Assembly (NCBI RefSeq): GCF_003996985.1
Contig: NZ_RJJX01000012.1
Span: 1-64,000, forward strand
Source of the DNA: Ancylomarina longa
GTDB taxonomy: Bacteria > Bacteroidota > Bacteroidia > Bacteroidales > Marinifilaceae
Length of the DNA: 64,000 nucleotides
Direction of reading: 5' to 3'
This document shows, piece by piece, positions 1-7,824 of this stretch. The notes beneath the pieces were generated by a model, which saw only the letters and a program-made list of their open reading frames with translations, did no database searches and had not been told where the DNA came from. The number at the start of each line of letters is the position of its first letter. The stretch's first letter is position 1. Both the position numbers and the translations under genes were made by a program.

Positions 1-47
1 ATATAAAAACTCAAATAGCGTCGATTTGAGGCACCAGGAATTTACTT

Positions 48-102
48 CAAAAAAATAAGGTTGTAGTCAAAAGTATGTGAAATACTCATTCTACAACCTT
101 AT
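48..102 (-). terminator. Intrinsic terminator after rfbB
   Basis: Perfect 12-bp inverted repeat (55-66 with 91-102) whose loop holds a further small stem. Read on the minus strand, the second arm is followed by a run of T residues (the A run at 48-54 on the plus strand). It lies about 70 bp past the rfbB stop, so it probably ends the galE-rfbB transcript. Confidence 0.7.
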
Positions 103-169
103 ATATTTTCACCCCGATGGAAATTTAAAGGGGATTTTCAGTGCCCTCTTAAATCGACAGCCTCTTTTT

Positions 170-1225
170 TTATCTTTTTTCATATTGCTGGTTGTAATAC
201 TTCTCGTAATCTCCTGATAAGATATGATCTAACCATTCTGAATGGGATAAATACCAGTCAATTGTTTTTTCAAATCCTTCTTCGAACTTGATGCTTGGAT
301 TCCATCCTAATTCTTTTTCTATTTTGGTAGCATCAATGGCATACCTAAGATCATGACCAGCCCTATCTTTAACAAAAGTGATGAGTTTTTGTGCGGTGCC
401 TAATTCCTGTCCTAGTTTTAAATCCATTATATCGCATAATTTTTTAACTAATGCCAGATTAGACCATTCATTGTTTCCTCCAATATTATAGGTTTCTCCT
501 ATTTTACCTTGATGATAAATAAGGTCTATAGCTAAAGCATGATCTTCAACAAAAAGCCAGTCCCTCACGTTTTCTCCTTTTCCATAAATTGGAAGTGGTT
601 TTGAGTTTTTGATGTTGTTAATCACCAAAGGAATTAATTTCTCGGGAAATTGATTTGCACCATAATTATTAGAGCAATTGGAAAGCACTACAGGAAGGTT
701 GTAAGTGTGATGATATGCACGAACCAAATGATCTGAACTTGCTTTAGAAGCAGAATAGGGACTTCTTGGGTCATATGGGGTGGTTTCCGTAAACTTACCT
801 TCTTTCCCCAACGAGCCATATACTTCATCGGTGGAAATATGATAAAACATTTTACCTTCCATATTATTTTTCCAAGTCTCCTTGGCTGCATTTAGTAAAT
901 TTACCGTACCTACAATATTGGTAGTAATAAAAGCTAATGGATCAGAAATAGAGCGATCGACATGAGATTCCGCAGCTAAATGCAAAACACCATCAAATTG
1001 ATGTTTTTGAAATAAATCTGTAACAAAGGTAAGATCTGTAATATCTCCTTTTATGAAACTATAATTGGCATTGGAATCAATGTCGTTTAGATTTTCTAAA
1101 TTACCAGCATAGGTTAGAGCATCTAAATTCACAATTTGGTAATTCGGGTATTTATTTACAAAAAGTCTAACAACATGAGAGCCTATAAATCCGGCTCCTC
1201 CGGTAATAAGAATTTTCTTTTTCAT
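170..1225 (-). CDS. rfbB: dTDP-glucose 4,6-dehydratase
   Basis: Converts dTDP-glucose to dTDP-4-keto-6-deoxyglucose in the cytosol, the NAD-dependent committed step toward dTDP-rhamnose and related sugars for surface polysaccharide. The 351 residues follow the extended SDR plan: an N-terminal Rossmann motif GGAGFIGSH (residues 9-17), a TDEVYG active-site stretch in the middle, and the catalytic YSASK Tyr/Lys pair near residue 157. Length is normal for RfbB. It lies 48 nt downstream of galE on the same strand, so the two are probably co-transcribed. No rfbA, rfbC or rfbD is visible, so they would have to lie outside the window. The family call is firm; the exact sugar product rests on homology. 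Confidence 0.95.
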   Translation of the reverse strand: MKKKILITGGAGFIGSHVVRLFVNKYPNYQIVNLDALTYAGNLENLNDIDSNANYSFIKGDITDLTFVTDLFQKHQFDGVLHLAAESHVDRSISDPLAFITTNIVGTVNLLNAAKETWKNNMEGKMFYHISTDEVYGSLGKEGKFTETTPYDPRSPYSASKASSDHLVRAYHHTYNLPVVLSNCSNNYGANQFPEKLIPLVINNIKNSKPLPIYGKGENVRDWLFVEDHALAIDLIYHQGKIGETYNIGGNNEWSNLALVKKLCDIMDLKLGQELGTAQKLITFVKDRAGHDLRYAIDATKIEKELGWNPSIKFEEGFEKTIDWYLSHSEWLDHILSGDYEKYYNQQYEKR

Positions 1226-1273
1226 TTTTATAAATTTTCCTGTGCCTAATTTTGGGGTAGAATATTTAGACTG

Positions 1274-2308
1274 TTAGTTAGATTTTAATTGAGCGATTGC
1301 TATTTGCCATTTCCATGCTGAAAGCAAAGTTTCTTCTAAAGTACATTGAGATTTCCAGCCAAGCGTTTTATTGGCAAATGAAGTGTCTGCATAGATTTTT
1401 TCAATATCACCAGGACGTCTATCCACAATTTTATGAGGTACTTTTTCTCCAGTTGCTCTCTCAAATGTTTCGATGATTTCTAATACAGAAACTCCTTTTC
1501 CGGTTCCAACATTAAAATATTCGTAATGAAAATCTTGTTCATCTTTCAGGAGTCTTTCAATAGCAACAACATGTGCTTTTGCTAAATCTATTACGTTAAT
1601 ATAATCTCTGATACAAGAACCATCCGGGGTATTATAATCAGATCCAAAAACGTTTAATTCCGGACGAATACCAGCTACTGTTTGGGTTAAAAATGGAATT
1701 AGATTATTTGGTACACCTAATGGTAATTCACCTATTATAGCACTTGGATGAGCTCCAATTGGATTAAAATAGCGCAAGGCAATACCTTTTAATTCTGGAT
1801 GGGCTTTAATCGTGTCACGAATAATGTCTTCACTAATTGATTTGGTATTTCCGTAAGGAGATTCTGCTTCTTTTCTTGGTGTAGATTCAGTTACCGGCAG
1901 TTGATCCGGCTGACCATATACGGTACAGGAGGAAGAAAAGACAAGATTGTAAACTTTATTATTCTTCATGTTTTCCAAAACATTCATTAGAGAATTCAAA
2001 TTGTTTCTATAATAAAGTAATGGATTTTCAACAGATTCTCCTACAGCTTTACTTGCCGCGAAATGAATAATGGCTTTCAGATTTGAATATTTTTCAAACA
2101 ATTTATCAGTCTCAATTTTTTCACTTAAGTCAACTTTTTCAAAAATTGGGCGAATTCCACTTATTTCTTCAATACCATCTAGTACTTCAATTTTTGAATT
2201 AGATAAATTGTCCGCAATAACAACTTCATATCCATTTTTTTGAAGTTCTACAGTAGTATGTGAGCCGATATAACCTGTCCCTCCAGTTACAAGTATTTGT
2301 TTCTTCAT
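1274..2308 (-). CDS. galE: UDP-glucose 4-epimerase
   Basis: Interconverts UDP-glucose and UDP-galactose using tightly bound NAD. This is an extended SDR protein of 344 residues with the N-terminal motif GGTGYIGSH (residues 9-17), an SSSCTVYG active-site segment and the YGNTK Tyr/Lys pair in the middle. Downstream come the typical GalE segments RYFNPIGAHPS and RDYINVIDLA. Length matches bacterial GalE. It is the first gene of a probable galE-rfbB pair and is divergent from the HU-SPOR gene. An epimerase for another UDP-hexose cannot be excluded from sequence alone, but the GalE signature is clear. Confidence 0.95.
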   Translation of the reverse strand: MKKQILVTGGTGYIGSHTTVELQKNGYEVVIADNLSNSKIEVLDGIEEISGIRPIFEKVDLSEKIETDKLFEKYSNLKAIIHFAASKAVGESVENPLLYYRNNLNSLMNVLENMKNNKVYNLVFSSSCTVYGQPDQLPVTESTPRKEAESPYGNTKSISEDIIRDTIKAHPELKGIALRYFNPIGAHPSAIIGELPLGVPNNLIPFLTQTVAGIRPELNVFGSDYNTPDGSCIRDYINVIDLAKAHVVAIERLLKDEQDFHYEYFNVGTGKGVSVLEIIETFERATGEKVPHKIVDRRPGDIEKIYADTSFANKTLGWKSQCTLEETLLSAWKWQIAIAQLKSN

Positions 2309-2446
2309 AATTTAATAATTGATTGCAAATTGATAAGTAAAATTAGAATCTTTTTATGGGATAAGTGTTACTAAATATCAAAAATAATATTTCTTTTCAG
2401 AATACTTTGATAATTAAAGAGTTGCTGTTTGTATGTGAATTGTCCA

Positions 2447-2477
2447 TTTGAGTGACATTTATTTTTAATTATATTTG
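2447..2477 (+). promoter_or_regulatory. Bacteroidota sigma-A-type promoter, apparently leaderless
   Basis: TTTG at 2447-2450, exactly 19 nt of spacer, then TATATTTG at 2470-2477. This is a perfect match to the known Bacteroidota consensus TTTG-N19-TAnnTTTG. Transcription should start about 5-8 nt after the -7 element, which coincides with the ATG at 2484 of the HU-SPOR gene and implies a very short or absent 5' leader. Confidence 0.75.
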
Positions 2478-2483
2478 TATACT

Positions 2484-3422
2484 ATGTTGGAAGTATCAAA
2501 ATATATATCGGATTTACTCTTTATTCACGATTGTGTAATTTTACCTGGTTTTGGTGGATTTGTGGCTAATTACCAACCTGCCGAAATTGACGAAAATCAA
2601 TCTCTATTTTTACCGCCCAAAAAAGCGATAGGGTTTAACCGTAATTTGACTCAAAATGATGGTTTGTTGATTCATCGTGTAGCCGATTCTGAAAACTTAA
2701 GCTATGTGGAGGCGGAAAAATCTGTGCGGTTTTTTATTGAGGATATAAGCGTAAGAATCCAGAGAGGTGAAAAAGTTTCCATAGATAAGGTAGGAGTTTT
2801 CTATAACGACAGAAGATATAATTTGCAATTTGAACCTTCAAAGAACTTAAATTATTTAGCAGAGGCTTTTGGATTGGAGCAAATTAAGATTCCTCAATTG
2901 AGTTCTTCTGTACCAGAAATTTTGTTGACGGATAAAAAGAAAATTAAACTTTTATTTTCTGAAAAAAGATTGCGGTACGCAGCTGTAATATTACCTTTTG
3001 CACTAGCTATAGCTTTAATTCCAATGAGCTCGGTGAACTTACCAAATTTAAGTTCTGCATCGATGAGTTGGTTTCAAAATGACAACAAGGTACTTTTAGA
3101 GAAAACAGCTCCTTCCACTCAGATTTCGCCACCTGAAGAATACGTGCGATTTGAGCCTAAATTAAGTGAAAGTATTGTAAAGGCTAAACTTCCTGTGAAA
3201 GGAAAATATTATTTGATAGCAGGTAGTTTTACTTCATTAAATAATGCAGAAATTTTGCGCAAAGAATTGATTTCAAGAGCATACCCTGCAAGTATTATTC
3301 GAAACAAAAATCTATATTCTGTAGCAATTAATCAATTTGAGAATAGATTTGAAGTGGATTTGTTCAAGAAAAAAGTAATTGCAAAAAATCCAAAATCATT
3401 TTGCTGGATATTAAAAAAGTAA
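2484..3422 (+). CDS. HU-CCDC81 and SPOR domain protein
   Basis: A Bacteroidota membrane protein that joins a cytoplasmic HU-like (CCDC81-type) module to a periplasmic peptidoglycan-binding SPOR domain. Residues about 1-120 form the two HU-like halves (with the segment LPGFGGFVANY). A single hydrophobic helix lies at about 172-187, followed by a flexible linker and a SPOR domain at about 238-312 starting at YYLIAGSF. An upstream TTG (2475) is in frame, but it overlaps the -7 promoter element, so the ATG at 2484 is chosen. The domain combination suggests a link between nucleoid or DNA-like binding and the cell-division wall; that role is inference. It is convergent with nrdJ across a shared terminator. 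Confidence 0.85.
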   Translation: MLEVSKYISDLLFIHDCVILPGFGGFVANYQPAEIDENQSLFLPPKKAIGFNRNLTQNDGLLIHRVADSENLSYVEAEKSVRFFIEDISVRIQRGEKVSIDKVGVFYNDRRYNLQFEPSKNLNYLAEAFGLEQIKIPQLSSSVPEILLTDKKKIKLLFSEKRLRYAAVILPFALAIALIPMSSVNLPNLSSASMSWFQNDNKVLLEKTAPSTQISPPEEYVRFEPKLSESIVKAKLPVKGKYYLIAGSFTSLNNAEILRKELISRAYPASIIRNKNLYSVAINQFENRFEVDLFKKKVIAKNPKSFCWILKK

Positions 3423-3470
3423 TAAATAATACTATCTAGGAGTTAAATAACTTCTTATCAATAAGACTAA

Positions 3471-3503
3471 AAAAGGGAACTTTGTAAAAAGTTCCCTTTT
3501 TGT
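3471..3503. terminator. Bidirectional terminator between HU-SPOR gene and nrdJ
   Basis: Inverted repeat with arms AAAAGGGAACTT and AAGTTCCCTTTT around a short loop, with an A run on the left and a T run on the right. It lies between two convergent genes and can serve both strands. Confidence 0.85.
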
Positions 3504-3521
3504 TTGCCCTATGTTAATGGA

Positions 3522-6071
3522 TTATCCGCATTTTGAAGTACCACACGATTGGCAAATTAAACATCCTTCCTGATAAATAATATGCTCAGAACCACAACTG
3601 GTACAAACCATGCCCTTCGCTTTAGTCCCATTAGGAATATATTTTTTAAGAGCTCGTTCCACACCATTTTTCCATGTGTTTATATTTTCGCTATCCAATT
3701 GAAGACCTGCAACCAAATTAACAACCTGTTCTATCGGCATACCATGTCGTAATACTCCTGATATTAATTTAGCGTAGTTCCAGAATTCTTTATCAAATTT
3801 ATAGGATAATCCTTCAAAGGTTGTTTTGAAACCACGTTTGTTACAAAATTGAAAATCGTAACGTGTATTTCCTTCTTCATCCTTACGTTTGATTATTACT
3901 CCCTTATTTACGGATTTTGGAAGCAGTATACCTTCTTCGTCATCCTGAATACCAGTGAAGATTTCGTAAGGTTGTCCTTTATATAAACCAATAAATGCGA
4001 TCCACTTTTCCTTGTTATTTTGAAATCGAACCACGTCTGCCTCTAATTCAACCGGACGTTTTTCAGGAATATCTTTCATCTCCTCTTTGCTATCATTGGC
4101 AATCAATACTCCAGAACGTGATCCATCACGGTAAACGGTGCAACCTTTACAGCCACTTTTCCATGCTTCAATATATAATTCACCAACTAATGATTCAGAA
4201 ACATCATTTGGTAGATTTACAGTTACGCTAATGGAATGATCTACCCATTTCTGAACTTTACCTTGCATGCGAACTTTTTGAAGCCAGTCCACGTCATTAG
4301 AGGTGGCTTTATAATAAGGTGATTTTTCGACCAAAGCTTCAATTTCTTCATCGGAGAAATGTTGGGCTGCATTGATTCCATTCGCTTCCATCCAGGTCAC
4401 GAATTTATGGTGAAACACTACAAATTCTTCCCAACTGTCTCCAACTTCATCTACAAAATCAACTCTAACATTCTTATCGTTAGGATTCACTTTTCTTCGT
4501 CTTTTGTAAACAGGAAGAAATACAGGTTCAATTCCGGATGTTGTTTGTGTCATCAAACTAGTTGTTCCGGTAGGAGCAATGGTTAAGCAAGCAATATTTC
4601 TTCTACCATATTTTACCATTTCCGAGTATAAGTTCTCATCGGCTTCTTTTAATCGAAGAATAAATGGATTTTTAATCTCACGGTTCGCATCGAAAATAGT
4701 AAATGCACCACGATCTTTTGCCAGATATACAGAAGATCGATATGCCTCGATGGCTATAGTTTTGTGAACATCAATAGAAAAGTCTATGGCTTCATCGGTT
4801 CCATAACGCATGCCAAGTGCTGCCAACATATCTCCTTCAGCAGTTATTCCTACCCCAGTTCTTCTACCTTCTTTTGCTTTTGTTTGAATGTTTTCCCAAA
4901 GTTTTTGTTCTACTCTTTTGATTTCGGCATCTTCAGGATCTGAAATTATCTTTTCAATAATTGCATCAATCTTTTCTAATTCTAAATCAATAATATCGTC
5001 CATCATGCGTTGAGCCAAAGCAACATGCTTTTTGAATAAATCAAAATTGAATTTAGCTTTATTGGTGAATGGATTTTCCACATAACTATACAGATTTATC
5101 GCGAGCAAACGGCAGCTATCATATGGACATAATGGGATTTCTCCACATGGATTGGTAGAGACGGTTTTGTATCCTAAATCAGCATAGCAGTCTGGTACAG
5201 ATTCTCTTGTGATGGTATCCCAGAATAAAATTCCAGGTTCAGCCGATTTCCATGCGTTATGAACAATCTTGCTCCAAAGCTTATTTGCATCAATATCTTT
5301 GGTGTAGGTAGGTTGTTTAGAATAAATAGGATATTGCTGTGTAAATTTATTACCATCGACTACAGCTTGCATGAATTCGTCATGAATTTTCACAGAGACA
5401 TTAGCTCCGGTTACTTTTCCCTGCTCCATTTTAGCATCAATGAATTCTTCGGAATCGGGATGCTTTATGGAAACACTCAACATTAAGGCACCACGACGTC
5501 CATCCTGAGCCACTTCACGAGTGGAATTAGAATATCTTTCCATAAATGGCACAATACCTGTTGAAGTCAGGGCAGAATTCTTTACAGGCGAACCCTTAGG
5601 GCGAATATGAGATAAATCGTGACCCACACCACCTCTTCGTTTCATTAATTGAACCTGTTCCTGATCGATTTTCATAATACCGCCATAGGAATCGGAATCA
5701 CCATCGTTGCCAATTACAAAACAATTAGATAGGGAGGCAATCTGAAATTTATTGCCAATACCAGACATAGGACTTCCTTGGGGGACGATGTATTTAAAAT
5801 CCTTTAAAACAGAAAATATTTCTTTTTCTGTCATAGGGTTTGGATATTGCTTTTCGACTCTTGCAATCTCTTTTGCAATTCGTCGATGCATATCATCAGG
5901 AGTTTTTTCATAAATATTTCCGAAGGAATCTTTCAGCGCGTATTTGTTCAACCAAACTCGTGCGGCTAGTTCATCTCCTTTAAAATACTTAAATGATGCC
6001 TCAAATGCTTCTTTGGGGTCGAAAGTTTCTTTCATTTCCTTAGCTTGTCGCTTCTTCTCCATTACTTCCAT
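3522..6071 (-). CDS. nrdJ: Adenosylcobalamin-dependent (class II) ribonucleotide reductase
   Basis: Reduces ribonucleotides to deoxyribonucleotides for DNA synthesis using an adenosylcobalamin-generated radical, so it needs no oxygen. The 849-residue chain carries class II landmarks: the LSNCFV cysteine segment, the REVAQDGRRGALM substrate-site segment, the active-site NPCGE motif, the APTGTTS loop, and a C-terminal zinc-ribbon-like cysteine cluster (CTSC, then CLICQSC, then a terminal CG) typical of long NrdJ proteins. The start ATG gives MEVMEKKRQ; the second methionine (MEKK) is also possible. No cobalamin riboswitch was recognised in the 380-bp upstream region, but a perfect DnaA box is there. 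It appears monocistronic, with its own terminator downstream. Confidence 0.95.
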   Translation of the reverse strand: MEVMEKKRQAKEMKETFDPKEAFEASFKYFKGDELAARVWLNKYALKDSFGNIYEKTPDDMHRRIAKEIARVEKQYPNPMTEKEIFSVLKDFKYIVPQGSPMSGIGNKFQIASLSNCFVIGNDGDSDSYGGIMKIDQEQVQLMKRRGGVGHDLSHIRPKGSPVKNSALTSTGIVPFMERYSNSTREVAQDGRRGALMLSVSIKHPDSEEFIDAKMEQGKVTGANVSVKIHDEFMQAVVDGNKFTQQYPIYSKQPTYTKDIDANKLWSKIVHNAWKSAEPGILFWDTITRESVPDCYADLGYKTVSTNPCGEIPLCPYDSCRLLAINLYSYVENPFTNKAKFNFDLFKKHVALAQRMMDDIIDLELEKIDAIIEKIISDPEDAEIKRVEQKLWENIQTKAKEGRRTGVGITAEGDMLAALGMRYGTDEAIDFSIDVHKTIAIEAYRSSVYLAKDRGAFTIFDANREIKNPFILRLKEADENLYSEMVKYGRRNIACLTIAPTGTTSLMTQTTSGIEPVFLPVYKRRRKVNPNDKNVRVDFVDEVGDSWEEFVVFHHKFVTWMEANGINAAQHFSDEEIEALVEKSPYYKATSNDVDWLQKVRMQGKVQKWVDHSISVTVNLPNDVSESLVGELYIEAWKSGCKGCTVYRDGSRSGVLIANDSKEEMKDIPEKRPVELEADVVRFQNNKEKWIAFIGLYKGQPYEIFTGIQDDEEGILLPKSVNKGVIIKRKDEEGNTRYDFQFCNKRGFKTTFEGLSYKFDKEFWNYAKLISGVLRHGMPIEQVVNLVAGLQLDSENINTWKNGVERALKKYIPNGTKAKGMVCTSCGSEHIIYQEGCLICQSCGTSKCG

Positions 6072-6219
6072 TCAGATTCAAATAAAGTGGTTTTTTACAT
6101 GGGTTTACTTTCTCTCAGTAGCAAAGGTTTAGCTGATTTTATTTTGAGAGAAATTGTACTTTGCAAGTTAGGTAATGTCCGCTTTCTGTACAACAAGTAA
6201 AATTAAATTTACAGAAAAG

Positions 6220-6228
6220 TTATCCACA
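6220..6228 (+). promoter_or_regulatory. DnaA box upstream of nrdJ
   Basis: Perfect TTATCCACA, the consensus DnaA-ATP binding site, 149 bp before the nrdJ start codon. DnaA control of ribonucleotide reductase genes is known in other bacteria (nrdAB in Escherichia coli). A single 9-mer can occur by chance in AT-rich DNA, so the assignment is moderate. Confidence 0.45.
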
Positions 6229-6277
6229 AAAATATGTTAATAGGCAGATTAGTAGTAGTTTAAGTTTCTGTAAAATT

Positions 6278-6306
6278 GAAAAAGTTTTCTAAAAGAAAAA
6301 CTTTTA
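6278..6306 (-). terminator. Probable terminator of waaA
   Basis: Imperfect inverted repeat of about 11-12 bp per arm (6280-6290 with 6294-6305). On the minus strand it is followed by a T-rich stretch. It is about 145 bp beyond the waaA stop codon. Confidence 0.45.
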
Positions 6307-6450
6307 GTCTTATTCAGATAAGAAAACCATTCGAATAAAACAAATTATTTCACCACCAAAAACAGATGTTTGGTAAAAATTAAACATGAAAATCGTGGCA
6401 CCTCCAGTAAACATTGAGGATCTTGAAAAAATAAAATTTGAAGTGATAAA

Positions 6451-7680
6451 TCAGGACTGGATTAAGGAGAGAATTTTGTTGCTGGCACCTCTCATTTCAT
6501 CCACATAGTTTTTGGATTTCTGACCGGAAGTTTGTCTGAATTCTGTGTTTTTATGGTACTTGTCGAAATGTTTTTCTAAATCTCTGTAGTTTTCATAAGA
6601 ATAAGCAGCTCCGATTGCTATCAGATCTTTTGCTTCCTGGAATTTTTGATAATTAGGCCCGAAAAGAATGGGTAAACCGAAGGTTGCAGCCTCCAAGGTA
6701 TTGTGTATTCCTCTGCCAAAGCCTCCGCCAATATAGGCAATATCGCCATATCGATAAAGAGAGGACAACACCCCAATACAATCGATCACTACCACTTCGG
6801 CAGCTTCTATTTCCGCTTTGCTGGCTTGAGTATAGCGCACCCATTTCTTGTTGATCTTCGATACAATATTTTTCACATGACCTTCGTCTACCTCGTGTGG
6901 GGCGATGATGTATTTATAATCAGACTTGCTTGTATTTAGGTAACGAATAATATTGTCCTCATCTTTTGGCCAGGTGCTTCCTGCAATTATAACGGGTCTG
7001 GCATTGCTGAAGTTTTCCATCTCGGGAAGTGTTTTAGAACTGGTAGCAATGCTGTACACACGATCGAAGCGGGTATCCCCAGTGATGCTGACATTATCAA
7101 GTCCAATACCCTGAAGTAAATTCTTAGATTCCTGATTTTGTACAAAAAGATGGGTAAATGCACCAAGCATTCTTCGGTGAAAAGTGCCGTATGATTTAAA
7201 AAATAGTTGGTTGGGACGGAAAATAGCAGAGAAAATATAGGTGGGAATATTTCTGTCTTTTAATTCTTTTAGATAATAATGCCAGAATTCGTATTTGATG
7301 AAGAAAGCCATTTTGGGCTGAGTCAAATCCATAAATTGTTTGGCATTTTTGCGGAAATCTGCTGGTAGATAGAAGATAAAATCAGCACCCTCATAGTTTT
7401 TGCGAACTTCATATCCCGAAGGAGAAAAGAAGGTGAGTAATATTTTATAATCGGGATAAGCCACCTTAAAATTTTCGATAACCGGGCGTCCTTGCTCAAA
7501 TTCCCCTAGGGAAGCAGCATGAAACCAAACCAATTTATTCTCTCCTTGCAAGGATTTTTCTATTTCCTTCCAAATGTTTTTTCTCCCAACTACCCATTGT
7601 TTGGCTTTTGGATTAAAAAGTGATGCTATGTTTATAAGGAAAACATACAAATGGATAGAAATCTTGTATAGGAAAACCAT
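6451..7680 (-). CDS. waaA: 3-deoxy-D-manno-octulosonic acid (Kdo) transferase
   Basis: Transfers Kdo from CMP-Kdo to the lipid A precursor on the inner leaflet of the inner membrane, beginning the LPS core. The 409-residue protein starts with one hydrophobic N-terminal helix (about residues 5-22) that anchors it. A GT30-type N-terminal domain follows, containing WFHAASLGEFEQGRPVIE, then a GT-B C-terminal domain with AGSTWPKDE, the APHEVDE segment and the IGGGFGRGIHNTLE donor-site motif. Length is normal. It is divergent from the large barrel gene at 7825. Whether it adds one or two Kdo residues cannot be read from sequence. Confidence 0.93.
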   Translation of the reverse strand: MVFLYKISIHLYVFLINIASLFNPKAKQWVVGRKNIWKEIEKSLQGENKLVWFHAASLGEFEQGRPVIENFKVAYPDYKILLTFFSPSGYEVRKNYEGADFIFYLPADFRKNAKQFMDLTQPKMAFFIKYEFWHYYLKELKDRNIPTYIFSAIFRPNQLFFKSYGTFHRRMLGAFTHLFVQNQESKNLLQGIGLDNVSITGDTRFDRVYSIATSSKTLPEMENFSNARPVIIAGSTWPKDEDNIIRYLNTSKSDYKYIIAPHEVDEGHVKNIVSKINKKWVRYTQASKAEIEAAEVVVIDCIGVLSSLYRYGDIAYIGGGFGRGIHNTLEAATFGLPILFGPNYQKFQEAKDLIAIGAAYSYENYRDLEKHFDKYHKNTEFRQTSGQKSKNYVDEMRGASNKILSLIQS

Positions 7681-7824
7681 AATGGAAGAAAATTAATGTT
7701 TAACGTCTCAGGTTCATTATCTTTATTCCTTGCAAAACTAATAATTTTAAACCTTAGATTTCGTTAATAGTAGAACGAACTTATTTTCCCTGACCCAGAC
7801 CTGAACCTAAGAAGATTAAGACTG

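Larger units (their letters stand above)
6072..6450. other. Intergenic region between waaA and nrdJ
   Basis: About 380 bp without a supported gene. It holds the likely waaA terminator (6278-6306), a perfect DnaA box (6220-6228), and a small inverted repeat around 6199-6214 (GTAAA and TTTAC arms). A 40-codon plus-strand frame at 6386-6508 runs into the end of waaA and is not supported as a gene. Confidence 0.6.

Noticed and set aside
6072-6450. Cobalamin riboswitch in front of nrdJ
   Set aside because: Looked for the conserved B12-box and pseudoknot-type sequence on the minus strand and found nothing convincing.
6386-6508. 40-codon plus-strand frame overlapping the end of waaA
   Set aside because: Its second half is antisense to the well-supported waaA coding region and nothing recognisable is encoded.
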